This document shows, in pieces, positions 44,558-53,036 of a DNA stretch of 64,000 nucleotides. Every line of letters begins with the position of its first letter. The stretch's first letter is position 1. Below the pieces are notes generated by a model. The model was not told the DNA's origin. It saw only the letters and a list, made by a program, of their open reading frames with translations, and ran no database searches. The stretch spans positions 1,953,918-2,017,917 of the forward strand of contig CT971583.1 of the NCBI GenBank assembly GCA_000063505.1, in the 5' to 3' direction. Position numbers and translations under genes: made by a program. This stretch comes from Synechococcus sp. WH 7803 (GTDB taxonomy: Bacteria; Cyanobacteriota; Cyanobacteriia; PCC-6307; Cyanobiaceae).

Positions 44558-46352
44558 GCTCAGTGCCGCTCTTCAAAACGGAGACGCTCTTATCACCCTT
44601 GGGGTGCTGTTACTGGCTGTTGTTCTGTTCATCAGCGGCGTCATCGCCCCCGAACTTGTTGGTTTGCTCAGCCTTTCACTGCTGATGATCGGGGGTGTGC
44701 TGACGCCCCTTCAAGCGCTTGCAGGCTTTGGGAGCCCAGCCCTAATCACACTGATGGGCCTGTTCGCGGTTTCCGCTGCCCTCTTCCGCAGTGGGGCCCT
44801 CGATCGCCTTCGCGAGCAAATCGCCTCCGACCGGATCCGCTCCCCCCGCCGACTGATCGCGCTCCTCGGTCTCGTGGTGGCGCCGGTGTCCGGGGTCGTG
44901 CCCAACACACCCGTTGTGGCCACGCTTCTCCCCGTGTTGGAAGCTTGGTGCCGGCGGCGACGGGTGGCGCCATCAAGGGTGCTGCTCCCTCTGTCCTTCG
45001 CCACACTGCTGGGGGGAACCCTGACCCTGCTTGGCAGCTCGGTGAATCTGCTGGCAAGCGACATCAGCGAACAGCTCGGCTACGGGCCGCTTCAGCTGTT
45101 CAGCTTCACAAGCATCGGAATTCCTGTGTGGCTCACAGGCGTCGCTTACATGCTCCTGGCCCCCCGGGGACTCCTGCCTGATCGCGGACTGGAAGCCAAT
45201 GCCCTGACACCCGACCAGAACCTGGAGGGTTATTTCACCGAAGTCACCATCCCTGGCAGGTCAAGCCTTGTGGGTCAAACCCTTCGCCACAGCCGGCTGC
45301 AGCGGCGATTTGATGTGGATGTTCTCGAGCTGCAACGCGAGGGAGAGCGGCTGATGCCGCCCCTTGCCGATCGCCAACTGGAAGCGGGTGATCGGCTGTT
45401 GCTGAGGATCACGCGCCATGACCTCCTGCGGCTCCAGCAGGATGAAACGGTTCGCTTGGCTGCCGATTCCCTGCCCCATTCTTCTGAGGAAGGGGGACAG
45501 ACGATGGTTGAAGTCCTGCTCCCCTCAGGCTCGACCCTGGCCGGTGCCAGTCTTCGGGAACTGCGTTTTCGCCAGCGCTACAACGCAACGGTTCTGGCTC
45601 TGCGCCGCGGCCAGCAGACCGTTCAAGAGCGGCTTGGGCAGGCCGTTCTCAGGGAAGGCGATGTGCTCCTGATTCAAGCGCCCGTGGATGCCATCCGAGG
45701 CCTGCAGTCCAACCATGACCTTCTCGTGCTCGACGAACTGGAAAACGACCTGCCGACCGTTCGCCGCAAACCACTGGCCATCGCGATCACCGCCGGCATG
45801 CTGTTGCTGCCAACACTGACGCCCATCCCACTCGTGGCCTCAGTGCTTCTCGCTGTGGTGCTGATGGTGATTGGCGGTTGTCTGCGCTCAGGGGAGATGC
45901 TGCGATCGATCCGTCTGGATGTGATCCTGCTTCTGGGAGCCCTCCCGAGCTTCAGTGTGGCCATGCAGCGCACCGGGCTTGCCGATGGGTTGGCCGCCTC
46001 CCTGCGATTGCTCCTGCTGAACTGGCCTGATTACGCCGCTTTACTGGTGATTTTCCTCAGCACCACACTGCTCACGGAAGTTCTCAGCAATGCCGCATCC
46101 GTGGCACTGCTGATTCCAGTGGCGACCCAACTGGCCGATCCCCTCAACCTGCCGCCGCAGGCTCTTCTGCTCACCGTGCTCTTTGGAGCAAGCCAGTCCT
46201 TCCTCTCCCCGATGGGATACCAGACCAATTTGATGGTGTTCGGACCGGGGCGTTACCGCTTCTTTGACGTCGCCCGCTACGGACTGGGACTCACCGTATT
46301 GATGACCCTGCTGGTGCCTTGGCTGATCCTCAACCAGATGGTGGGCGCATGA
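44550..46352 (+). CDS. SLC13/DASS-type anion permease with two TrkA-C domains
   Basis: 600 residues. Two membrane blocks of about five to six helices (residues ~10-215 and ~400-600) flank two RCK_C/TrkA-C regulatory domains (VGQTLRHSRLQRRFDVDVL and LAGASLRELRFRQRYNATVL). NTPVVATLLPVLEAW is the first-half signature. Homologues move sulfate, dicarboxylates or other anions with Na+. Its TGA overlaps the ktrB ATG (ATGA), suggesting coupled synthesis with the K+ system. Confidence 0.87.
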   Translation: MAELSAALQNGDALITLGVLLLAVVLFISGVIAPELVGLLSLSLLMIGGVLTPLQALAGFGSPALITLMGLFAVSAALFRSGALDRLREQIASDRIRSPRRLIALLGLVVAPVSGVVPNTPVVATLLPVLEAWCRRRRVAPSRVLLPLSFATLLGGTLTLLGSSVNLLASDISEQLGYGPLQLFSFTSIGIPVWLTGVAYMLLAPRGLLPDRGLEANALTPDQNLEGYFTEVTIPGRSSLVGQTLRHSRLQRRFDVDVLELQREGERLMPPLADRQLEAGDRLLLRITRHDLLRLQQDETVRLAADSLPHSSEEGGQTMVEVLLPSGSTLAGASLRELRFRQRYNATVLALRRGQQTVQERLGQAVLREGDVLLIQAPVDAIRGLQSNHDLLVLDELENDLPTVRRKPLAIAITAGMLLLPTLTPIPLVASVLLAVVLMVIGGCLRSGEMLRSIRLDVILLLGALPSFSVAMQRTGLADGLAASLRLLLLNWPDYAALLVIFLSTTLLTEVLSNAASVALLIPVATQLADPLNLPPQALLLTVLFGASQSFLSPMGYQTNLMVFGPGRYRFFDVARYGLGLTVLMTLLVPWLILNQMVGA

Positions 46353-47761
46353 AGCCAATGCCTCTGCCCAAGGCCATTCATCGAACCCAGGCCTGGTACC
46401 GACGCCTAACCGTGCCTCAGTTCACTGTGGTGACAGGCCTTCTGGTGATCACCACTGGGACGTTTCTTCTGGCAAGCCCCATGTGCTCCGACAGCACTGT
46501 GGGGCTCTGGGAAGCGCTGTTCACAGCCACCTCGGCCGTTACGGTGACTGGACTGACGGTGATCGACGTCGGTCGCGACCTCACCCCTTTCGGCCAAGGG
46601 GTCTTGGCCTTCATGATTCTCGTGGGAGGGCTGGGCCTCATGGCCATCACCACCTTTCTGCAGGGATTCGTGGTGCGGGGTGCCTCCCTTCGTCGGCGCC
46701 TCGATCGAGGCCAAACCCTCGATCAGTTTGGCGTCGGCGGTATCGGCAGCACCTTCAGAAGCATTGCTCTCACCGCAACCGTGCTGATCCTGATGGGAGC
46801 CCTTGTGCTGTACACCTTCGGATTCAGCGATCTACCCGCGGGGGGATCCAGGGCCTGGGCCTCTCTCTTTCACAGCATTTCCGCTTACAACAACGCCGGA
46901 TTCGGTCTCTGGAGCGACAGCCTCGAGGGATACCGGACCAATCGCGTGGTCAATGCGGTGATCATGCTTCTGATTGTGCTGGGAGGCCTGGGATGGCGGG
47001 TCACCAACGATCTTTGGAGCAACAGGCAACGGCTCAAACGTCGCAACCTCAGCCTTCACACCAGGCTTGTGCTTCGAACATCAGCACTGTTGATTCTGAT
47101 CGGGATGCTTGGACTGATGCTGACTGAATCCCTCTCGAAAGGCCACGTGCTCACCACCATGGGCTGGCAGGAGAGAGTGATGAGCACCCTGTTCGGCTCG
47201 GTGAGTGCACGCACAGCAGGCTTCACCACCGTGCCTCTGTCGATTCAGAGCATTTCGGATTCAGGCCTGCTCCTCCTCATGACGCTGATGTTCATCGGTG
47301 CCAGCCCTGGAGGGACTGGTGGAGGGATCAAAACCACCACAGTGGCCGCACTGATGGCCACCACCCGCTCAACCCTCCGGGGCCACGACGATGTCGTGAT
47401 TCGTCACCGCCAGATTCCCGACAAGGTGGTGCTGAGGGCTGTGAGCATCACCGTGGCCTCCCTGCTGTTCGTGCTGATGATGGCCTTGTTGCTGGCTCTG
47501 ATCAGTGATCCCACCGCCGACGACCCACTGTCGTTTCTGGAGCTGATGTTCACGTGCATCTCCGCCTTCGCCACGGTGGGCCTCGATCTTGGTGTGACCG
47601 AACAACTCGGGCACCTTGGTCAGCTGATCTTGGTTGTGGGTATGTTCGTAGGCCGGCTTGGCATCCTTCTGTTGCTCAGCGCCATCTGGGAGAGCTTCGA
47701 GCGCGACCAGATCCAACGCCAGAATCGAGTGGGTTATCCCCGTGAAGATCTGTATGTCTGA
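46349..47761 (+). CDS. ktrB: Potassium uptake transporter membrane subunit (KtrB/TrkH family)
   Basis: 470 residues from ATG 46349. Four pore loops of the Trk/Ktr family are visible: ATSAVTVTGLTV, SAYNNAGFGLW, SARTAGFTTV and SAFATVGLDLG, each with the filter Gly. It is a Na+-dependent K+ channel-like transporter in the plasma membrane. It is followed after 24 bp by ktrA, its cytosolic gating ring. In cyanobacteria the Ktr system is important in salt and osmotic stress. Confidence 0.93.
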   Translation: MKPMPLPKAIHRTQAWYRRLTVPQFTVVTGLLVITTGTFLLASPMCSDSTVGLWEALFTATSAVTVTGLTVIDVGRDLTPFGQGVLAFMILVGGLGLMAITTFLQGFVVRGASLRRRLDRGQTLDQFGVGGIGSTFRSIALTATVLILMGALVLYTFGFSDLPAGGSRAWASLFHSISAYNNAGFGLWSDSLEGYRTNRVVNAVIMLLIVLGGLGWRVTNDLWSNRQRLKRRNLSLHTRLVLRTSALLILIGMLGLMLTESLSKGHVLTTMGWQERVMSTLFGSVSARTAGFTTVPLSIQSISDSGLLLLMTLMFIGASPGGTGGGIKTTTVAALMATTRSTLRGHDDVVIRHRQIPDKVVLRAVSITVASLLFVLMMALLLALISDPTADDPLSFLELMFTCISAFATVGLDLGVTEQLGHLGQLILVVGMFVGRLGILLLLSAIWESFERDQIQRQNRVGYPREDLYV

Positions 47762-47785
47762 CCGAGGTTCCTTGGAGAGGCCGTC

Positions 47786-48490
47786 ATGAGGGACTGGTGG
47801 AATTGGTCACAGTCCACCGAAAGCGATCCACAGAGCTTCGGGATTGTCGGCGTCGGGCGTTTCGGGAGCGCAGTCTGTCGTCAGCTGATGCAGAACGGCG
47901 CTGAAGTGCTTGCCGTGGATCGTTCCTCCAAGGCGATCGAGGAACTGCGCCAGCTCGAACCTTCCATCGAAGCGCGGGTGGTGGATTGCACCGATGAGGA
48001 GTCACTGCGTGAGGCAGGCATCCTCGACATGGACACCGTCGTTGTGGCCATCAGTGAACCGATCGAAGCCAGCATCACAGCCACGCTCATTGCGAAGGAC
48101 AGTCCAGGGACTCGCGTGCGTCAGGTGATCGCAAGAGCCACCAGCGATCTGCACGAAAAGATGCTGAAGCGTGTTGGTGCTGATCGTGTGGTGTTCCCTT
48201 CACGCATGCAAGGTGAACGCTTGGGGATCGAGCTGGTTCGCCCCAATCTGATGGAACGGCTCGAGCTCGATGAGCATCACTCGATTGAGGAGATCAAAGT
48301 TCCTGAGCGCTTTGTGGGCCGATCCCTGCGGGATCTGAATCTGCGCAAAAACCACAGGGTGAACGTGCTCGCGGCAGGCCCTGCTGGGGAACTGCTGGTG
48401 AATCCACCCGCCTCGCATGTTCTTCTCGACGGTCATGTGCTGGTCGTCATGGGCCTCACGGAAGACCTTCAGAATCTTCCAAGAACCTGA
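47786..48490 (+). CDS. ktrA: Potassium uptake regulatory subunit KtrA (RCK)
   Basis: 234 residues. The N-terminal Rossmann RCK_N domain has VGVGRFGSAVC (GxGxxG) and conserved acidic residue at the second strand end (AVDR). The C-terminal RCK_C domain is ERFVGRSLRDLNLRKNHRVN. It forms the nucleotide-sensing ring that gates KtrB. Part of the hflX-SLC13-ktrB-ktrA run. Confidence 0.93.
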   Translation: MRDWWNWSQSTESDPQSFGIVGVGRFGSAVCRQLMQNGAEVLAVDRSSKAIEELRQLEPSIEARVVDCTDEESLREAGILDMDTVVVAISEPIEASITATLIAKDSPGTRVRQVIARATSDLHEKMLKRVGADRVVFPSRMQGERLGIELVRPNLMERLELDEHHSIEEIKVPERFVGRSLRDLNLRKNHRVNVLAAGPAGELLVNPPASHVLLDGHVLVVMGLTEDLQNLPRT

Positions 48491-48503
48491 GCAGCTCTCG
48501 ATC

Positions 48504-49667
48504 ATGCGCGTGCTCGGATTGATGAGCGGTACCAGCGCCGATGGAGTTGACGCAGCGCTCGCGCAGTTCCATGGCAGACCAGAAGCACCGCACTGGGATC
48601 TGCTGAACACCGCGTCGGTGCCCTATCCCTCAGCACTGAAAGAGCGACTGATTCGCATGGCTCAGGGTGAACCCACCCGCGCCTGCGATGTCCTGGAGAT
48701 GTCCGAGGCAGTCACAGAGATCCAGGCGGCAGCAGCCCATCTCTGCGACCCCGAGCAGTCGGCATCCCTGCTGGGCTGCCATGGCCAGACGATGTGGCAC
48801 CGCCCGCCTGTACCTTCAGGCGAGTCGTCGAGGGAGTCCGGCCGCCGAGGCGCCAGTTGGCAGATGCTCCAGGCCCCACTCCTGGCGCACCTCAGCGGCA
48901 GACCTGTGATCCACGACTTCCGAGCCGCCGATCTTGCCCTTGGAGGACAGGGCGCACCCTTGGTTCCCATGGCCGATGCGGCGCTCATGGGTCGCATCGA
49001 TGGCTGGCGAGGGCTTCTGAATCTGGGTGGAATCGCCAACATCACACTGATTCCTCCAAACGCCGGGCCCGATCGCCAGCACCCTGTCCTGGGATGGGAT
49101 TGCGGGCCGGCCAACACCCTGATGGACCTGGCGATGACCCGCCTCAGCGGCGGGCAGGACACGTTCGACCTGGATGGAGCGCTGGCGGGCCGCGGCACCG
49201 TCTGCGAGGAGACGCTCGAGCGATGGCTTCAGGAGCCTTATTTCCTCAGTTCCCCGCCGAAATCCACCGGGCGTGAGGTGTTTGGACAAGACGATCTCAA
49301 CCGACGACTGCAACAGCTGGCCCCCCATTCAGCCGCAAACCAGCTGGCCACCCTCACCGCCTTCAGCGCCGCCGTGGTGGCACAGGATCTGCGCCGGCTG
49401 ACAGCAACGGGCCAGCCTCAACCCGTGGAGCTGCTGGTTGCAGGCGGGGGGTGCAGGAATCAAACCCTGATGCGGCAGCTCAGGCGGCGGTGCCTCGGGG
49501 TGCGGGTCCGCCCGAGCAGCGACTTGAATCTCCCCACCCAGTTCCGCGAAGCACTCGTCTTTGCGCTTCTGGCCTGGTGGCACCAACGCGGCCACCCAGG
49601 CAACGCTCCGGCGATTACTGGCGCAGCAAAAGCCACAGTGCTGGGCCTGCGCGTCAACCCGGCCTGA
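48504..49667 (+). CDS. anmK: Anhydro-N-acetylmuramic acid kinase
   Basis: 387 residues from ATG 48504. Family motifs are GLMSGTSADGVDAAL (phosphate loop), LLGCHGQTMWHRP, NLGGIANITLIP and GWDCGPANTLMDL. It phosphorylates anhydro-MurNAc with ring opening in peptidoglycan recycling. It starts 13 bp after ktrA and is probably the end of that transcript. Confidence 0.95.
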   Translation: MRVLGLMSGTSADGVDAALAQFHGRPEAPHWDLLNTASVPYPSALKERLIRMAQGEPTRACDVLEMSEAVTEIQAAAAHLCDPEQSASLLGCHGQTMWHRPPVPSGESSRESGRRGASWQMLQAPLLAHLSGRPVIHDFRAADLALGGQGAPLVPMADAALMGRIDGWRGLLNLGGIANITLIPPNAGPDRQHPVLGWDCGPANTLMDLAMTRLSGGQDTFDLDGALAGRGTVCEETLERWLQEPYFLSSPPKSTGREVFGQDDLNRRLQQLAPHSAANQLATLTAFSAAVVAQDLRRLTATGQPQPVELLVAGGGCRNQTLMRQLRRRCLGVRVRPSSDLNLPTQFREALVFALLAWWHQRGHPGNAPAITGAAKATVLGLRVNPA

Positions 49668-49988
49668 TCAGTTGCCAGAGCGATCGGGACGGTGCAACCG
49701 CATCCGGCGCGGTGCACCACGCAACCGCCGGGGCTGCTGGGATTCGAGAGCTGAGCGCAGACGATCGGTCGGGGATTGGGGGGGAGCAGACGCCGGGGAG
49801 CGAAAAGCCGATTCCCCCTGCTCCAAACGCTGAACCCCCTGCTGAATCAACACCTTGGCCATGTTGCTCACAGTGCGTGATTCCTGCTCGGCGAGTGCCG
49901 TGAGGCGCAGGCAGAGATCTTCCGGGAGCACCACCTGGATCCGTGGCGACTTCGGCTTCCCGCTGGATGAGGTTTGGCGGGTTGCCAC
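49668..49988 (-). CDS. Ribbon-helix-helix (CopG-like) protein
   Basis: About 106 residues from GTG 49988. The segment SPRIQVVLPEDLCLRLTALA ... SRTVSNMAKVLIQQGVQRLE (about 15-54) is a CopG/Arc-type RHH fold. The C-terminus is Pro/Arg-rich. The open frame runs much further upstream, but that part is antisense to the Arg-rich gene at 50155. Likely a DNA-binding regulator or antitoxin-like protein; no toxin gene is adjacent on this strand. Confidence 0.65.
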   Translation of the reverse strand: MATRQTSSSGKPKSPRIQVVLPEDLCLRLTALAEQESRTVSNMAKVLIQQGVQRLEQGESAFRSPASAPPQSPTDRLRSALESQQPRRLRGAPRRMRLHRPDRSGN

Positions 49989-50154
49989 GACCGCAGAGGC
50001 AGAGCTACTTAAAAGTGTACAGAGATGCGCAAGGATAGTATCCAGCACTATGCTGATGGCATCGATCCGACCTCTGACGCCCGCCTCCACTCCAAGGTTC
50101 AACGCAACGGTTCCTTCATCCGCACTTGCTTCTCGACGTTCAGCCAGGACTGCC

Positions 50155-50469
50155 ATGCCCCGTTCCTCCAGCCAGGCCACCAGCACTCGCAAGCCAACGC
50201 CTCGCACCAGGCGCACCGGCGGTGCACGCCGGACCCGTCGTGCCACTGAAAACAGTGACGTCTTGGTGTCTGCCGTGATCAGCACCTACCTGCTGACCCA
50301 CCTGCACCATGTTCTTCAACGCGCTGAATACGGCGCCGTTCAGGAAGGGCGTCCATCCCAGGCCGCCAACTACGCCCAGTTGCGCAAGGTTCTCTGCATG
50401 GATGCGCGAAGCATGGAAGACGCCTCAGCCGCAGGCCTCAAGGAGGCGGATCTCGATCAAGCCGCCTAG
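50155..50469 (+). CDS. Arg-rich N-terminus small protein, unknown
   Basis: 104 residues. Residues 1-32 are strongly basic and low complexity (TRKPTPRTRRTGGARRTRRA). The rest is a helical domain (SDVLVSAVISTYLLTHLHHV, GRPSQAANYAQLRKVLCMDA). The pattern suggests nucleic-acid binding by a disordered tail, but no family is recognised. Divergent from the RHH gene. An earlier in-frame start is possible. Confidence 0.6.
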   Translation: MPRSSSQATSTRKPTPRTRRTGGARRTRRATENSDVLVSAVISTYLLTHLHHVLQRAEYGAVQEGRPSQAANYAQLRKVLCMDARSMEDASAAGLKEADLDQAA

Positions 50470-50567
50470 ACAACACGCCGCCTTCAGAGCTCGCCGCTTC
50501 AACAGAGCTTGCGGTTTTGGGCTGATCCGCCCGTTGTGAATACTCTGCGGTGAGTCAGGGATGGGCC

Positions 50568-50795
50568 ATGGGCAACGCTGCCGCGCTCTACGAACGCATC
50601 GAAAGTGACCGTGATCTCACCCGCTCGCTTTTTCGGCAAGCCCTGCAGAACCCTGCTGGGGCCATCGATGCCATCTGCGCGATCGGGGAGCAACTTCAGC
50701 TCCCTGTGACGGTCGACGAGGTGAAAGCTCACATCAGCAATCTTGACGACGATCTCAGCAAGCAATGGCTGATCAAAGCGAGAGGGGGGCTTTGA
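50568..50795 (+). CDS. Nif11-like small protein ending in Gly-Gly
   Basis: 75 residues from ATG 50568; a GTG at 50550 would add six residues. The pattern ALYERIESDRDLTRSLFRQA ... AICAIGEQLQLPVTVDEVKA follows the Nif11 family (leader-like domain of many cyanobacterial peptide precursors). It ends KARGGL, resembling the Gly-Gly boundary of such leaders but with almost no core after it. It may be an orphan leader-like protein. Its 3' end overlaps a convergent small membrane gene. Confidence 0.6.
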   Translation: MGNAAALYERIESDRDLTRSLFRQALQNPAGAIDAICAIGEQLQLPVTVDEVKAHISNLDDDLSKQWLIKARGGL

Positions 50796-50943
50796 CTGGC
50801 ACTGAAACCTGAGGCTTGGGCGAAGGGTTCACACGACGTTCCCGTGGTCCGCCTCCGCCAGCCCAGCTGAAGAACAGCCAGTAACTCACCAAAGCCAATC
50901 CTGCAGCGACCACAAGCGCTGCCACCTGCTCAAGCCTCCGCAT
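50773..50943 (-). CDS. Small single-helix membrane protein
   Basis: 56 residues from ATG 50943 (MRRLEQVAALVVAAGLALVS). One hydrophobic helix, a Gly-Arg loop (AGGGGPRERR), then a Pro/Val tail. No family recognised. It overlaps the Nif11-like gene 3' end by 23 bp and is divergent from the ABC-F gene. Confidence 0.5.
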   Translation of the reverse strand: MRRLEQVAALVVAAGLALVSYWLFFSWAGGGGPRERRVNPSPKPQVSVPVKAPLSL

Positions 50944-50989
50944 CACCGCCGTCTCATCGATCACCAGTCTGCCCTCACCACGGCACGGG

Positions 50990-52741
50990 ATGATGAGGGC
51001 ATCTGCCTTCGCCCCTGTGCTGCGACTTGAGCGCGTCAGCAAGATCTATCCCACCGGGGAAGTGCTCCGCGATGTGACCTGGGAGGTCAAAGACGGTGAC
51101 CGCATCGGCCTTGTGGGGGTGAACGGAGCGGGGAAATCCACGCAGATGAAATTGATCGCCGGCCTGGAAGAACCCAGCAGCGGCCAGATCGTGCGTCAGG
51201 GAGAGCCGCGCATCGCCTTTCTTCAGCAGGAATTCGACGTGGACCCCGAGAGAACGGTCCGCGAAGAGCTGTTCCAAGCCTTTGGCGAAGCAGCACAGGT
51301 GCTGAGTGAGCAGAAACAGGTTGAGCTGGCCATGGCATCCGAGCAGGCAGCGTCCGATCCAGATCATCTCGACCAACTCATCCACCGCCTCGGGGCTCTC
51401 CAAACCCGTTTTGAGTCCCTGCATGGTTACGAACTGGATGCTCGGATCGACAAGCTTCTGCCCACCATCGGCTTCTCAGCTGAAGCGGCGGAACAGCTGG
51501 TGAAGGACTATTCCGGGGGCTGGCAAATGCGCATCGCTCTCGGCAAGATCCTTCTTCAGGATCCGGATCTGCTGCTTCTCGACGAACCGACCAATCACTT
51601 GGACGTGGAAACGATCCAATGGCTTGAGGACTACCTCAAGACGCAGACCGCAGCCTTGGTGGTGATCAGTCACGACCGAGCCTTTCTTGATCAGGTGTGC
51701 AATCAAATCGTGTCCACCGAGCGGGGAATCTCCCGCGCCTACCTGGGGAACTACACAGCTCACCTCGAGCAGAAGCAGCAGGAGCAGGAGGCCACCCAGG
51801 CAGCGTTTGATCGCCAGCAGAAGGACATCGCCGCCCAGCAGGCCTACATCGACCGATTCCGTGCCAGTGCAACCCGCAGCACCCAGGCGAAGAGCCGGGA
51901 AAAGCAGCTCGAGAAAGTCGAGCGCGTTGAGGCACCGATCGAATCGGTTTCAGGGCCAAGCTTCCGCTTTCCCCCAGCACCACGGTCCGGGGCCCAGGTA
52001 GCTCTGATCGACAACCTCACCCACAGCTACGGAGACAAGATCCTGTTCCTGGGCGCCGAACTGGAAGTGGAGCGAGGCGACAGGATCGCCTTCGTTGGCC
52101 CGAATGGTGCGGGCAAATCCACTCTTCTGCGCCTGGTGATGGGGCTGGAAACCCCAGACGAAGGGTCCGCCACTCTTGGCGAACACAACATCGTGGCGAG
52201 CTATTTCGAACAGAACCAGGCGGAGGCCCTGGATCTCAGCAAAACGGTGATCGACACCCTGTTCGAAGCAGTACCGGACTGGACCCAGACCCAGGTGCGC
52301 TCTCTTCTGGGGAGCTTTTGCTTCAGCAACGAGAGCGTCTTCAAAGAAGTGGGACAACTCAGCGGCGGCGAGAAGGCGCGCCTGGCCCTGGCCCTCATGC
52401 TCTTGAGCCCCTGCAATCTGCTGGTTCTTGATGAGCCGACCAACCACCTCGACATTCCTGCCAAGCAAATGCTCGAGGATGCGCTCTGTGCCTACGAAGG
52501 GGCTGCCCTACTCGTGTCGCACGACCGCTACTTCATTTCCCGGGTGGCAAACCGAATCGTGGAACTCCGCGACGGAGAGCTTGTGCTGTACCGCGGGGAT
52601 TACAACTACTACCTGGAGAAGAAAACGGAGGAGCGCCAAGCTGCCGAGGAGGCGCTGCAGAAAGCGGAGCAGGAGGCCAAGCGCCAGGCCAAACGCGAGA
52701 AACAGAAAGAACGCGAAAGCCGGCGCAAGAAAGCTGCATAA
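50990..52741 (+). CDS. ABC-F family ATPase (Uup/EttA-like)
   Basis: 583 residues, two ATPase domains and no membrane helices. NBD1: GVNGAGKSTQ, YSGGWQMRIALG, LLLLDEPTNHLD. NBD2: GPNGAGKSTLL, LSGGEKARLALAL, VLDEPTNHLD. The C-terminus is a charged coiled coil (EEALQKAEQEAKRQAKREK). ABC-F proteins act on ribosomes, in translation-factor or branched-DNA (Uup) roles. ATG 50990 or 50993 fit. Confidence 0.93.
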   Translation: MMRASAFAPVLRLERVSKIYPTGEVLRDVTWEVKDGDRIGLVGVNGAGKSTQMKLIAGLEEPSSGQIVRQGEPRIAFLQQEFDVDPERTVREELFQAFGEAAQVLSEQKQVELAMASEQAASDPDHLDQLIHRLGALQTRFESLHGYELDARIDKLLPTIGFSAEAAEQLVKDYSGGWQMRIALGKILLQDPDLLLLDEPTNHLDVETIQWLEDYLKTQTAALVVISHDRAFLDQVCNQIVSTERGISRAYLGNYTAHLEQKQQEQEATQAAFDRQQKDIAAQQAYIDRFRASATRSTQAKSREKQLEKVERVEAPIESVSGPSFRFPPAPRSGAQVALIDNLTHSYGDKILFLGAELEVERGDRIAFVGPNGAGKSTLLRLVMGLETPDEGSATLGEHNIVASYFEQNQAEALDLSKTVIDTLFEAVPDWTQTQVRSLLGSFCFSNESVFKEVGQLSGGEKARLALALMLLSPCNLLVLDEPTNHLDIPAKQMLEDALCAYEGAALLVSHDRYFISRVANRIVELRDGELVLYRGDYNYYLEKKTEERQAAEEALQKAEQEAKRQAKREKQKERESRRKKAA

Positions 52742-52856
52742 CGCAACAATTCAACACGGCAAGATGAAACTTCACGAACAGCTAGGAAGGAAGACTCATT
52801 TGCCTTTACCCACTCAAAACGTGTGCATAAGCTGACATCACTGATCCCGGCAGCTG

Positions 52857-53036
52857 ATGACACACCCAGGAACCCTGCCCGCTGGCCGCAACCAGAGCCA
52901 GGCCAATGCAGCGGACCATGAACAGACCTGGGATGCAGTAGAGACCTATTTCGAATGCATCACCACGTGCAATCTTGACGACGGCGAATGCATCACGCGC
53001 TGCGTCGAGCAGCTGCGCGATGCGGATGAGGATTGA
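52857..53036 (+). CDS. Twin-CX3C miniprotein
   Basis: 59 residues. The centre, ECITTCNLDDGECITRCVEQ, contains C-x3-C, six residues, C-x3-C; the ECIT.C unit is repeated. The rest is acidic. It looks like a disulfide-stapled helical hairpin or a metal/cluster site. Function unknown. It lies after the ABC-F gene and is convergent with the HtrA gene, with stops one base apart (53036 and 53037). Confidence 0.7.
   Translation: MTHPGTLPAGRNQSQANAADHEQTWDAVETYFECITTCNLDDGECITRCVEQLRDADED

Noticed and set aside
49989-50285. An N-terminal extension of the RHH protein
   Set aside because: The extension is antisense to the Arg-rich gene and lacks family sequence.
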